A stretch of 64,000 bases of DNA. It comes from Cuneatibacter sp. NSJ-177. Lineage in GTDB: Bacteria; Bacillota; Clostridia; Lachnospirales; Lachnospiraceae. Shown here in pieces: positions 17,674-26,996 of this stretch. The position numbers and the translations under genes are program-made. Under the pieces are notes generated by a model. It did no database searches. It worked only from the letters and a program-made list of their open reading frames with translations, and was not told the origin of the DNA. The stretch covers positions 248,001 to 312,000 of the forward strand of contig NZ_JALIFO010000006.1 in the NCBI RefSeq assembly GCF_022867805.1. The letters are read 5' to 3'. Numbering within the stretch: position 1 is the first letter of the stretch; every line of letters begins with the position of its first letter.

Positions 17674-20604
17674 ATGAGAGTGCCGGAAGCATACACCTTG
17701 CTCCAGGAAGAAGAAGTGAAAGAGCTGCGGTCCGCCGCTTATCTGCTTCGTCACAAGAAAAGCGGGGCCCGTCTATTCCTTCTTTCCAATCAGGATGAGA
17801 ATAAGGTTTTCACGATTGGATTTCGGACTCCGGCCGGAGACAGCACCGGCGTGCCCCATATTTTGGAGCATTCCGTGCTCTGCGGTTCGGACAAATTCCC
17901 GTTGAAGGATCCGTTTATTGAGATGGAGAAAAGTTCTCTTCAGACCTACTTGAATGCAATGACCTTTGCGGATAAAACGATTTATCCGGTGGCCAGCTGC
18001 AATGATAAGGATTTTCAAAACCTGATGGATGTCTATATGGATGCGGTGCTGCATCCGGCGATCTACCAGGAACCCAAGATATTCCGTCAGGAAGGTTGGC
18101 ATTACGAGCTAAAGAGCCCGGATGAGCCGCTGACCATCAACGGCGTGGTCTACAATGAGATGAAGGGGGCCTTCTCCTCACCGGATGAGATTTTGGAGCG
18201 TTACTGCCAGTCTGCTCTGTTTCCGGATAATACCTACCAGTATGAATCCGGCGGAGACCCGGAGGTGATTCCGGATCTCACGTATGAAGAGTTTTTGGAC
18301 TTCCATCGGACCTATTACCATCCGTCCAACAGCTATATTTATCTCTATGGCAATATGGATATGGAGGAAAAGCTTCGTTTTCTGGATGAGGAATACTTGA
18401 GTCACTATGAGGCAAAGCCGGTGGATTCTGAGATTCCAATGCAGAAGGCCTTCCCGACTCCGGTAGAGCAGGAAATCTTTTATCCGCTGGAAAAAGGCGA
18501 AGACCCGGCGGAGCAGACCTGGCTGTCCATCCAGTGGGTGCTGGGCACGGTGACGGATGAAAAACTTTATCTGGCGTTCCAGGTTCTGGAATATGTCTTG
18601 CTGTCGGCTCCCGGAGCGCCGCTTCGGAAAGCACTGGTGGACGCAGGAATTGGAAAAGATGTATTCGGCGGCTACCGGAACTGGATTTTACAGCCCTATT
18701 TTTCCTTGGTGGCGAAGGATACTGAGGGAACGAAAAAAGAAGAATTTCTCGCGGTGATCCGCCGGACCCTTGAAGAATTGGTGGAAAGGGGAATTGACCA
18801 AAAGGCGCTGAAAGCCGGGATCAACAACCTGGAATTTCGCAGCCGGGAAGCAGATTTCGGACCGTATCCCAAGGGCCTGATGTACGGAATCGAATGCTTT
18901 GACAGCTGGCTTTACGGGGGAGATCCTCTGCTTCATTTAAAGTATGAGGATACCTATGCGTTTTTGAAAGAGCAGCTTTCCACCCGGTATTTTGAAGAGC
19001 TGGTGCAAAAATATTTCCTGGAAAATACCCACGAGGCGTTGGTCATTCTGACGCCCAGGCCGGGCATGGAAGAAGAACGGGAGACAGAGCTGAAAAATCG
19101 GCTTTCCGCTTACCAGTCCTCCCTTTCCCCGGAAGAAACCGAGCGCCTGATCCGGGAGACCAAGGAGCTGGAAGCGTATCAAGACCAGCCGTCCGCCCCG
19201 GAGGATTTGGCGACCCTGCCGAGACTGACGCTTTCTGATATCGGGGAAGAGGTGCCCCGCCTGTCCACGGCGGAGCGGAGCGCGGGCGAAGTACCGGTGA
19301 TGTTCCACGAAACCTTCACCGGGGGAATCGCATATCTGCGGTTCCTGTTTGACGCGAGCCATGTGAAAAAAGAAGATCTTCCCTATCTGGGCCTGCTCCG
19401 TTTTATGCTCTGCCAGGTGGACACCGAGGAGTGGGGATACGCGGATCTGTGCAATGAGATTAACATCCACACCGGAGGCATCGGCAGCGCGGTCTCCATG
19501 TTTGAGCAGGTGAAGGAACCGGGGGTGTTTACGCCTTACTTTGAGATTCAGGGAAAGGCGCTGTACGGGGATCTGAAAAAGGCGCTGGAGCTGATCTCGG
19601 AAATCCTTACAGGTTCTCGGTTTACCGATGAAAAACGTCTGCGGGAGCTGGTTTTCCAGGTCAAGTCCCGCGGAGAGATGCAGTTGTCCGGAAACGGCCA
19701 TTCCACGGCGGTGCTGCGGGCAAACTCCTACGGCTCCCCGTTCTCCTGGTTCAATGAGCAGTTGTCCGGCATTGATTATTTCCGTTTTTTGGAGGACCTG
19801 CAAAAACATTTTGACGAGAGAAAAGGAGAGCTTGCGAAAAAGCTGGCGGAACTGACCAGACATCTGTTTCAGGAAGAACGGTTCTTTGTCAGCCTGACGG
19901 CCGACGAAGATGGGTTCCAGGCATTGGAGAAGCTGCTGCCGGAATTTGCGGAAAGCCTGGGAGGAGAAAAGGCAGAGAGAACGGGCCATCGCGGATACGC
20001 GGAAGAGATCCTGCTGGAAAAGAAAAACGAAGGATTTACGACGCCCGGCCAGGTGGTCTATGTAGCGCGCAGCGGAAATTTCCGTGAGAAAGGGCTTCCC
20101 TACACCGGAGCGTTGCGGGTGCTGCGGGGGATTTTGGGTGATGAGTATCTCTGGAATAACGTGCGGGTGAAGGGCGGAGCCTACGGCTGCATGTGTAACT
20201 TTGGGCGGAACGGCGTCAGCTATTTTTGCTCTTACCGGGACCCGAACCTTCGCCGGACTAACCAGGTATTTGAGGACATCGTGCCTTATCTGGAGCAGTT
20301 TTCCATGGATCAGGAAGAACTGGTGAAATTCATCATCAGCGCCATCGGGACCTTGGACCGGCCCATGAACCCCTTGGAATGGGGAATCGCGTCCTTGCAG
20401 ACGCATCTTTGCGGAATTACGGATGAACTGCGCAGAGAGGACCGGAGGCAAGTGCTTTCCTGCACGCCGGAGGTGATTCGTTCTCTGAGCCGCTATATCA
20501 AGGCGGTGCTTTCCTGCAATCAATTCTGCACCGTGGGGAATGCAGGAAAAATTGAGGAAGACCGGGATCTGTTTTACCGGACGGAGCCGTTGGTGCGTTC
20601 CTGA
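17674..20604 (+). CDS. M16C-family zinc metallopeptidase (presequence protease-like)
   Basis: A pitrilysin/insulinase-type peptidase of 976 residues that degrades peptides inside a two-half clamshell. The inverted zinc motif HxxEH is present as VPHILEHSVLCGSDKFPLKD near residue 63, with the downstream Glu in the NLMDVYMDAVLHP helix. The second half contains LWNNVRVKGGAYGCM, the substrate-contact motif of the family, near residue 830. There is no signal peptide, so it should be cytoplasmic. ATG 17674 follows CGGAGGT; a longer upstream frame from 17524 runs through the intergenic repeats and is rejected. Confidence 0.9.
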   Translation: MRVPEAYTLLQEEEVKELRSAAYLLRHKKSGARLFLLSNQDENKVFTIGFRTPAGDSTGVPHILEHSVLCGSDKFPLKDPFIEMEKSSLQTYLNAMTFADKTIYPVASCNDKDFQNLMDVYMDAVLHPAIYQEPKIFRQEGWHYELKSPDEPLTINGVVYNEMKGAFSSPDEILERYCQSALFPDNTYQYESGGDPEVIPDLTYEEFLDFHRTYYHPSNSYIYLYGNMDMEEKLRFLDEEYLSHYEAKPVDSEIPMQKAFPTPVEQEIFYPLEKGEDPAEQTWLSIQWVLGTVTDEKLYLAFQVLEYVLLSAPGAPLRKALVDAGIGKDVFGGYRNWILQPYFSLVAKDTEGTKKEEFLAVIRRTLEELVERGIDQKALKAGINNLEFRSREADFGPYPKGLMYGIECFDSWLYGGDPLLHLKYEDTYAFLKEQLSTRYFEELVQKYFLENTHEALVILTPRPGMEEERETELKNRLSAYQSSLSPEETERLIRETKELEAYQDQPSAPEDLATLPRLTLSDIGEEVPRLSTAERSAGEVPVMFHETFTGGIAYLRFLFDASHVKKEDLPYLGLLRFMLCQVDTEEWGYADLCNEINIHTGGIGSAVSMFEQVKEPGVFTPYFEIQGKALYGDLKKALELISEILTGSRFTDEKRLRELVFQVKSRGEMQLSGNGHSTAVLRANSYGSPFSWFNEQLSGIDYFRFLEDLQKHFDERKGELAKKLAELTRHLFQEERFFVSLTADEDGFQALEKLLPEFAESLGGEKAERTGHRGYAEEILLEKKNEGFTTPGQVVYVARSGNFREKGLPYTGALRVLRGILGDEYLWNNVRVKGGAYGCMCNFGRNGVSYFCSYRDPNLRRTNQVFEDIVPYLEQFSMDQEELVKFIISAIGTLDRPMNPLEWGIASLQTHLCGITDELRREDRRQVLSCTPEVIRSLSRYIKAVLSCNQFCTVGNAGKIEEDRDLFYRTEPLVRS

Positions 20605-20636
20605 CTGGATATGAGAAGAAAGAGGGAGGAAATCGA

Positions 20637-21539
20637 TTGGAGAAATGCTTTAAATCCGGCTTTGTGGCCTTGATCGGCCGGCCGAATGTCGGAAAATCTA
20701 CCTTGATGAACCATTTGATCGGCCAGAAGATTGCGATCACGTCCGACAAGCCCCAGACCACCAGAAACCGGATCCAGACCGTCTATACCGACGAGCGCGG
20801 GCAGATTGTGTTTTTGGACACGCCAGGGATCCACAAGGCGAAGAATAAGCTGGGCGACTATATGGTTAATGTGGCCGAGCACACGCTGCGGGAGGTGGAC
20901 GTGGTGCTTTGGCTGGTGGAGCCGACGACCTTTATCGGGGCCGGGGAGCGCCATATCGTGGAGAAACTAAAACAGGTGAAGACGCCGGTGATCCTGATCA
21001 TCAATAAGGTGGATACGGTGGAAAAAACCGAGGTGCTGAAATTCATCGACACCTACCGGAAGATCTACCAATTTGCGGAGATTATCCCGGTTTCGGCGCT
21101 CAAAGACATCAACACCGACGAAGTGCTGAACGTGCTGTTCCGGTATCTGGGGGAGGGCCCCCAATACTTTGACGACGATACGGTGACCGATCAGCCCATG
21201 CGTCAAATCGCAGCGGAGCTGATCCGGGAAAAGGCCCTGCGGTATTTGAGCGATGAGATACCCCATGGTATCGCGGTGACCATCGAGAAAATGAGTGAGC
21301 GGAAAAACGGCCTTTTTGACATCGAGGCCAATATCGTCTGTGAGCGGGATTCCCATAAAGGCATCATCATCGGAAAACAGGGGGCTATGCTCAAAAAAAT
21401 CGGTTCGGCGGCCCGCCGGGAGATCGAGGCGCTGATGGGCGCTCCGGTCAATCTCCAGCTCTGGGTCAAAGTCCGGAAGGAATGGCGGGACAATGAACTG
21501 TTCTTAAAGAATTACGGGTACAGGAGCGAAAATGAGTGA
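20637..21539 (+). CDS. era: GTPase Era
   Basis: Essential GTPase of 300 residues that binds the 3' end of 16S rRNA and aids 30S assembly. G1 GRPNVGKSTLMN is near residue 15, G3 DTPG near 60 and G4 NKVD near 123. The C-terminal KH domain contains IIIGKQGAMLKKIGSAARREIE near residue 250. It uses TTG 20637, with GGGAGGA 6 bp upstream. It overlaps recO by 8 bp, the common era-recO pair. Confidence 0.97.
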   Translation: MEKCFKSGFVALIGRPNVGKSTLMNHLIGQKIAITSDKPQTTRNRIQTVYTDERGQIVFLDTPGIHKAKNKLGDYMVNVAEHTLREVDVVLWLVEPTTFIGAGERHIVEKLKQVKTPVILIINKVDTVEKTEVLKFIDTYRKIYQFAEIIPVSALKDINTDEVLNVLFRYLGEGPQYFDDDTVTDQPMRQIAAELIREKALRYLSDEIPHGIAVTIEKMSERKNGLFDIEANIVCERDSHKGIIIGKQGAMLKKIGSAARREIEALMGAPVNLQLWVKVRKEWRDNELFLKNYGYRSENE

Positions 21540-22200
21540 TCTGATCACTGTGACCGGGATGGTGCTTTCTTCGATGCCCATCGCCGAGTACGACCGGCGG
21601 CTGGTGATTTTGACCAGGGAGCGCGGAAAGATTTCCGCCTTTGCCAAAGGAGCCAGGCGGCCGAACAGCAGCCTTCTGGCCGGCAGCCGGACGTTTTCCT
21701 TTGGAACCATGGAGCTTTACGAAGGGAGGACTTCCTATAACGTGCGCTCCATGGAGATTCAGAATTACTTTGAGAATCTCAGCACGGATTTGGAGCTGGC
21801 CTGCTATGGCAGCTATTTCATGGAGTTCGTCGATTATTACGGCAAAGAGGGGATCGACGGAACCCCTCTGCTGAAACTTTGCTATGTGACACTGCTGGCC
21901 CTTGGAAAACCAAACCTGGACCGGCAGTTGGTCCGGTACATATTCGAACTGAAGGCCATGGCCGAGAGCGGAGAGTATGCGGAGCAGCCTTTAAAGCCGG
22001 TGGGGGAGGCGGCCGCCTATGCCTGGAAATTTGTATTGAACACCCGTCCGGAAAAGCTTTACACCTTTGCGTTGGAAGAGCACGCCAAAAAAGAGTTCAT
22101 CTCGGCGGTGGAGGAACTCAAGAGGTATTATTTGGACCGGGAATTTAAATCGCTGGAAATACTGGAAGGAATTTCAAAGATCGGGCTGCCGGATCGGTGA
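21532..22200 (+). CDS. recO: DNA repair protein RecO (short form)
   Basis: Recombination mediator that loads RecA on SSB-coated DNA; 222 residues, a little shorter than the usual 240-260. The N-terminal OB-fold (VTGMVLSSMPIAEYDRRLVILTRERG in two stretches, then FAKGARRPNSSLLAG) is well conserved. The helical C-terminal part lacks the four-cysteine zinc site found in many Firmicute RecO proteins: only two scattered Cys occur and no CxxC. It is translationally coupled to era. Convergent with the sensor kinase gene downstream. Confidence 0.9.
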   Translation: MSDLITVTGMVLSSMPIAEYDRRLVILTRERGKISAFAKGARRPNSSLLAGSRTFSFGTMELYEGRTSYNVRSMEIQNYFENLSTDLELACYGSYFMEFVDYYGKEGIDGTPLLKLCYVTLLALGKPNLDRQLVRYIFELKAMAESGEYAEQPLKPVGEAAAYAWKFVLNTRPEKLYTFALEEHAKKEFISAVEELKRYYLDREFKSLEILEGISKIGLPDR

Positions 22201-22227
22201 GTAATCACGGGATGGCGGCCCGATCAT

Positions 22228-22249
22228 TTATTATTTGATAGAAAATTCC
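22228..22249. repeat. Second copy of the 22-bp end of the 6.5-kb repeat
   Basis: Matches 6582-6603 with two differences over 22 bp, in the convergent gap after recO. It suggests a dispersed family rather than a local duplication. Confidence 0.45.
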
Positions 22250-22339
22250 TTTTTCGTTATCCGTAAAAAGAATGGATTCTTGCGCATTGCCGTATTCGGA
22301 AACCCAGAGGTGGGAGTAGGATTTGTTTTCGATCCATTC

Positions 22340-23629
22340 CTAAATCGGGATTCGAATCCGGAAGGTGGCTCCGCCGCCCTCCGTGTCCTCCACCCAAATC
22401 TTTCCCCGGTGCAGGCGGACGATCTCCTGGACGATGCAGAGCCCTAGCCCAAAGTGTTCCTTATCCTTGTGGGCGGAGTCAACCCGGTAAAAACGGTCGA
22501 AGATGTGTTCCTTTGCATCGTCGGGGATTCCCGGTCCGTTATCACAGATCTGAAATTCCACAAAGGAACCGGCGCATGCGGCGGCCAGACGGATTTTGCC
22601 GCCTGGGGGCGTGTAAGAGATGGCATTGTCCGTAAGGGCCGAGAGAATCTGAATCATCCGCTCCCGATCGCAGAAGACGGCGGGCAGGGGGTCTTCCGGA
22701 AAATGGATGCCAAAAGCAATGGATTTTTGTTTTGCTGTCTGTTCGAAGTTTTCATAGACGGTGAGAAGCAAAGTCTCCGGTTCCCAGCGGCCCATCTGCA
22801 TGCTCCAGGTCTGATTGTCGGCATTGGCGAGCTGCAGCATATCGTCAATCAAGCGGGACATGCGGCGGCCCTCCGACTCGATGGCGGCCTCATAGCGCTC
22901 CCGGTTCTCTCCGGAGCTCTTTTTTAATGCAGAGAGGCTGGAAAGAATAACGGCCAGGGGAGAGCGCAGTTCATGGGAGGCCGCGGCGATGAATTGAACC
23001 TGCCTTTTTCGGTTTTCCTCCAAAGGCTGTATCTGCCGCTTGGTAAAAAACCAGGCAAAAAGGCCTAAAAACAGCAGGGCGATGAGATCAACGGCGACGA
23101 AGAGCTGACGTTGACTTTGAATCTGGCGGTTTTGCGATTCCTGGGAATAGCAGATTAAAGCGCTGAGCTTCCCGCGGGATTTTGAGAATCGGACCGCCGA
23201 GACATAGTAGCCGGGGCCTTCCGGACTGTCCAGCTCAAATTCCGTGTGCTGGGTCAGTTTTGAAGCGCCGGCCGGGTTTTGGACGTCCAATCCGTATTCA
23301 TCGCGGGCCTTTGTAAGGGCTGCTTCCAGAAGCTGATCCCGGTACTCTGAACGGTGGATGGATTGAAAGAGCAGCGGTTCTCCGTTGTCAAAAAGGTAGA
23401 TATAACAGATTCCATCCTGTTCCATCTGACTCAGCCACTGATGGGAGACCGTGAGCTGTGTCTCCACGGAGCTGAAAATCGTCTGGATACTGCTGAGGAA
23501 AAGGTTGTAATTGCTGTCTTTCATCCCCTTCTCCGAGATTACAAGACAGATGCCGGACATGGTGGCAAGGATCAAACCTGTGATCAGCGTGCAGAAAAAG
23601 GTTAGTTTTTTGTGGAGACGTTTATACAT
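22340..23629 (-). CDS. Sensor histidine kinase (OmpR-partner type)
   Basis: A membrane kinase of 429 residues. A membrane segment at about 8-30 and a second at about 165-185 flank an extracellular sensor region. The HisKA box AASHELRSPLAVIL is near residue 215; the N box DNAISYTPPGG and the G boxes DNGPGIPDDAKEH and FGLGLCIV follow. ATG 23629 has GGAGGT upstream and overlaps the end of the response-regulator gene by 8 bp. It is the probable partner of that regulator. Its divergence from the binding-protein operon suggests that it senses the exported or imported substrate of that system. Confidence 0.92.
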   Translation of the reverse strand: MYKRLHKKLTFFCTLITGLILATMSGICLVISEKGMKDSNYNLFLSSIQTIFSSVETQLTVSHQWLSQMEQDGICYIYLFDNGEPLLFQSIHRSEYRDQLLEAALTKARDEYGLDVQNPAGASKLTQHTEFELDSPEGPGYYVSAVRFSKSRGKLSALICYSQESQNRQIQSQRQLFVAVDLIALLFLGLFAWFFTKRQIQPLEENRKRQVQFIAAASHELRSPLAVILSSLSALKKSSGENRERYEAAIESEGRRMSRLIDDMLQLANADNQTWSMQMGRWEPETLLLTVYENFEQTAKQKSIAFGIHFPEDPLPAVFCDRERMIQILSALTDNAISYTPPGGKIRLAAACAGSFVEFQICDNGPGIPDDAKEHIFDRFYRVDSAHKDKEHFGLGLCIVQEIVRLHRGKIWVEDTEGGGATFRIRIPI

Positions 23630-24302
23630 CCGCCACCTCCAATCTATAACCGATCCCGCGGACGGTTTTGACTTCAATGGCGCTCTTTACGGATCGCAGC
23701 CGCTTCCGCAGAAAATGGATGTAATTGTCCAAGTTGCCGTCCTCCACCTCTGCGTCGGGTCCCCAGACGCGGGAGAGAAGCACGGCCCTGGGAAGGGTCT
23801 GCCCCGGATTTTTGAGGAAGAATTCCAGGAGGCTGGCTTCCTTTTTGGAGAGGGAGCAGGACGCCTGTCCGCGGGAGAGAAGCAGGCGGACCGGGTCAAA
23901 AGAAATGTCCCCAACGTTTAAGTTTTCGGAAGCTTCAAAATTTCGCGGTCTCCGGCTGATGGAATGGATCCTGGCCAAAAGTTCCGGGAAGGCAAAGGGT
24001 TTTACGATGTAATCGTCGGCGCCGCTTTCCAGGCCAATCACTTTATCGGTCAGTTCTCCCAGGGCGGTCAGGAGGATCACAGGAGTGAAATATCCTTCGG
24101 CCCGGATTTTTTTGAGAAGGGAAATTCCGTCCATGCCCGGCATCATTCGGTCCAGGAGGATCAGATCGTGGGCATTCTGCCGGATCCAGGGAAGAGCATC
24201 TTCGCTGTCGCTGCAGACGTCTACCTGGAATCCTTCTTCTTTTAAGGTAAAGCCTAAGGAATCGCATAAGCGGGGATCATCGTCTACCAATAGAATTCTC
24301 AT
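23622..24302 (-). CDS. OmpR-family response regulator
   Basis: A regulator of 226 residues with a receiver domain (MRILLVDDDPRLCDSLG; phosphorylation site DLILLDRMMPGMDG near residue 51; K in DDYIVKPFAFPELLAR) and a C-terminal winged-helix domain (LSKKEASLLEFFLKNPGQ, TVRGIGYRLEV). ATG 24302 follows AGGAGG. It is encoded with the sensor kinase and opposite an ABC-type gene cluster whose promoter carries a direct repeat of the kind OmpR-type regulators bind. Regulation of that cluster is inferred. Confidence 0.93.
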   Translation of the reverse strand: MRILLVDDDPRLCDSLGFTLKEEGFQVDVCSDSEDALPWIRQNAHDLILLDRMMPGMDGISLLKKIRAEGYFTPVILLTALGELTDKVIGLESGADDYIVKPFAFPELLARIHSISRRPRNFEASENLNVGDISFDPVRLLLSRGQASCSLSKKEASLLEFFLKNPGQTLPRAVLLSRVWGPDAEVEDGNLDNYIHFLRKRLRSVKSAIEVKTVRGIGYRLEVADV

Positions 24303-24337
24303 CACTGCCTCCTGATTCATACGGTCTATTTACGGGG

Positions 24338-24366
24338 ATTCTATTCTTAACAATATATCTCAACAA
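24338..24366 (-). promoter_or_regulatory. Promoter for the two-component system
   Basis: Minus strand: TTGTTG (24361-24366), 17-bp spacer, TAGAAT (24338-24343), about 36 bp ahead of the regulator start codon. Confidence 0.5.
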
Positions 24367-24457
24367 TTGGTTTTTGTAAATGGTAAAATTGGGTTACGAT
24401 TCACAGCCGCAAAATTGAAAATGACCAGGATTGCGCTGCCGCAGAATATTTTTTCTT

Positions 24458-24491
24458 TTTAGAGAAAGTTTAGAGATTGGTGTGTTATAGT
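24458..24491 (+). promoter_or_regulatory. Direct-repeat operator and -10 box of the 24.6-32.2 kb operon
   Basis: TTTAGAGA occurs at 24458-24465 and again at 24469-24476, a period of 11 bp (one helical turn). TATAGT (24486-24491) lies 10 bp further on, and no good -35 is visible. The repeat thus covers the -35 position, as expected for an activator of the OmpR type. The leader to ATG 24589 is about 90 nt. Confidence 0.5.
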
Positions 24492-24588
24492 TTCGTTGAA
24501 CGAAAAGATCCCGCAGGCAACATCAAGGCCAAGCAAGTTTTCTTGACCGGCTGCCTTCGGGCGAATCAATGGATAGGGGGATACGAAC

Positions 24589-26958
24589 ATGAAAGGTTTC
24601 GGAAAAAAAGTGATGGCTCTATTCCTGGGAACTTGTCTGCTCTTTGGAGCAGCCTGTTCCAACGGAGAAGCAGAGCCGGCGGGAAATGGCGGGGGAAACA
24701 CCTCGGCAGCCGGGTCGCCGGGGGGCGCCGGGACATCCGGAAACGCTGGGACCTCCGCGGGGAACGGAGGCGGCGGCCAGGGTATGGGGCGCTTTGTGGA
24801 GACAGAGTATTCTCTCCCGGACGGAGTGGAATACATGATGGATTTGAGGCTGTTGGAGGACGGGACCCTGCGCATGGCTGCGATCGGAACAAATCCTCTG
24901 ATGCTGTATTCATCGAAAGATGAGGGGAAAAGCTGGGAGCCGGTTGAAATATCCATGGAGCAGCTGGGAGTAGATAAAACCATGATCCAGTCTGCCAGGT
25001 GGAGTCCCAGCGGACAGTTGTTCATCATCTATATGAATCAGGATGAGGTGATGGCAGGGAATATGAAAACCTACTGTCTGCTCTTTGACCAGAAGGGAAC
25101 AGGAAAGGAACTGACGATTGACCTTCCGCCGCTTTCCTCCGGGTCAGGAAATTCGAATCGGATCTCCGATGTACACTTTGCGCCGGACGGCGGACTTTAT
25201 ATCGTCGATGTCAACCAAACCATTTACCAGATTGACCTGGAAAGTGGAAAAATTTTAAAAAATTATGCCAATCCAGATACCGTGGTGGAAACTTTTGCTG
25301 TGATCGGAAAGAATCTCCTGGTGAAAACCGAAGACGGGGTGGAGTTTTATGACCTGGAAACCGGTAAGAGCCTGGCGCGTCAGGAAGCCCTAAATGAGTA
25401 TATCAAGGCGTTTGACAGCCGTCATCCTTCGGCGGCGGATGTATCCACCGGTGTTTCCGACTATGTATACACAGCCGGAAAAGACGGCAATGATCTATAT
25501 TTTTGTGATGAGACGGGATTGTACCATTACACGCTGGACGGCAGTGTGGTGGAGCAGGTGATCGACGGGGGATTAAATTCCTTGTCTTCGACCACTCTGA
25601 AGGTGAGAGGACTGATCCGGTCGGGCGAAGAGGGATTTTTGATTTTCGGAACGGAAAATAGCAAGGCGAAGCTGATTGCCTTCAATTTTGACAGTTCGGT
25701 TCCGACCCTGCCCGGTACAGAGCTTACAGTATATGCACTGGAGGACAACACGAGTCTTCGCCAGGCGATTCGGATGTACCAGCATGACAACCCGGACGTC
25801 TATGTCACTCTGGAAATTGGAATGAGCGGGGATGACGGCGTCACGGCGGCGGATGCGATCCGGACTCTTAACACGAATCTGATGGCCGGAAAAGGGCCGG
25901 ATGTGCTGATCTTAGACGGGATGACCATCGGAAACTACGTGGAAAAGGGAATGCTGACAGATCTTAGCGATGTAATCGGGGAAGTCTCGTCGGCGGACGG
26001 CCTATTTGAGAACCTGGTAAATGCTTACCAGTCAGACGGCAAGGTGATGGCGGTTCCGGTGTGTGTGATGCTCCCGATGATTTTGGGGAATGCAGATGGT
26101 CTCGGCAGTGTCACGGATTTGAAAACACTGACAGCTTATGTGGAGTCTCTGCGGCAGAAGAATCCGGATGCCCCTGGGATCTGCGGAACGGAAACGGTGG
26201 ACGGCCTTTTACGGTGGATGTATGGAATTTCCTCAGCAGCTTGGCTGAAGGATGGAAATATCCTGGATGAGGCGGCACTGAATGAATTTTTCGATTGTTT
26301 GAAACGAATCAGTGAGGCGGAAAAAAGTCAAATTCCGGCAGGCAATGAAAGCATCATTACGTCGGGGGGCGGCAACCTCTACCTGTCCTACAATATGGAC
26401 CTTTTCTCTTACCTTGGCGGAGATTCGCTGATTTGCGCAGGGCAAATGGATTCTTTCCAGGTCTTTGCGGTATTGGAAACCTTCCGAAGCCAGGGGGACG
26501 CTTACCAATCGCTGAATGGCCAGACCGCGGGTGTGTTCCAGCCGATGCTGACCGTCGGAGTCAACGCCAAAGGAGATCAGAGCGAGACTGCAAAAGGGTT
26601 TGTCAAATATCTGCTCGGCAAGGACTTCCAGTCCAACGAGAATCTGGGCGGCCTGCCGGTGAACCGGGCGGCATTTGACGCTGGGAAGAAAAATCCGTTC
26701 CCATCAGATCTGACGCCTTCTATGAGTTCCATGGGTGCAAGCGGGGAGCTGAAGGATTTGGAGATTCAGTGGCCGTCGGAGAACAGCTTTGCCGAGCTCC
26801 AAAAGCGAATGGAATCCGTAAACATTCCTGCCGATTCGAACCAGGTGATCCGCGAGGCTGTGGAGGCGGAAGCTAAAAATCTATTGGAAGGCGGAAGCGT
26901 AGCGGATGCCGTTCAGAATGTGATAAAGAAAGTAAATCTCTATCTGTCGGAACAGTAA
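24589..26958 (+). CDS. Lipoprotein: beta-propeller-like region fused to an ABC solute-binding domain
   Basis: A cell-surface lipoprotein of 789 residues. The signal peptide ends in a lipobox (FGAAC, Cys near 23), followed by a Gly/Ala-rich linker to about residue 65. Residues about 70-375 look like a beta-propeller: an Asp-box-like SKDEGKSW, then repeated DLESGK, DLETGK and FAPDGGLYIVD blades. From about 378 (ELTVYALEDN) the sequence is a CUT1-type sugar-binding protein, with GPDVLILDG and a later TVGVNAKGDQSETAKGF motif. The operon continues with two permeases. The fusion is unusual; the ligand is unknown but could be a carbohydrate or a cell-wall glycan. Confidence 0.82.
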   Translation: MKGFGKKVMALFLGTCLLFGAACSNGEAEPAGNGGGNTSAAGSPGGAGTSGNAGTSAGNGGGGQGMGRFVETEYSLPDGVEYMMDLRLLEDGTLRMAAIGTNPLMLYSSKDEGKSWEPVEISMEQLGVDKTMIQSARWSPSGQLFIIYMNQDEVMAGNMKTYCLLFDQKGTGKELTIDLPPLSSGSGNSNRISDVHFAPDGGLYIVDVNQTIYQIDLESGKILKNYANPDTVVETFAVIGKNLLVKTEDGVEFYDLETGKSLARQEALNEYIKAFDSRHPSAADVSTGVSDYVYTAGKDGNDLYFCDETGLYHYTLDGSVVEQVIDGGLNSLSSTTLKVRGLIRSGEEGFLIFGTENSKAKLIAFNFDSSVPTLPGTELTVYALEDNTSLRQAIRMYQHDNPDVYVTLEIGMSGDDGVTAADAIRTLNTNLMAGKGPDVLILDGMTIGNYVEKGMLTDLSDVIGEVSSADGLFENLVNAYQSDGKVMAVPVCVMLPMILGNADGLGSVTDLKTLTAYVESLRQKNPDAPGICGTETVDGLLRWMYGISSAAWLKDGNILDEAALNEFFDCLKRISEAEKSQIPAGNESIITSGGGNLYLSYNMDLFSYLGGDSLICAGQMDSFQVFAVLETFRSQGDAYQSLNGQTAGVFQPMLTVGVNAKGDQSETAKGFVKYLLGKDFQSNENLGGLPVNRAAFDAGKKNPFPSDLTPSMSSMGASGELKDLEIQWPSENSFAELQKRMESVNIPADSNQVIREAVEAEAKNLLEGGSVADAVQNVIKKVNLYLSEQ

Positions 26959-26996
26959 AGAAAATCGGAACCGCAAAAGGAAAAGGATGAACTGCG

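Noticed and set aside
18937-20523. 528-codon frame antisense to the M16C peptidase
   Set aside because: Fully within a well-supported gene and rich in unlikely residue runs.
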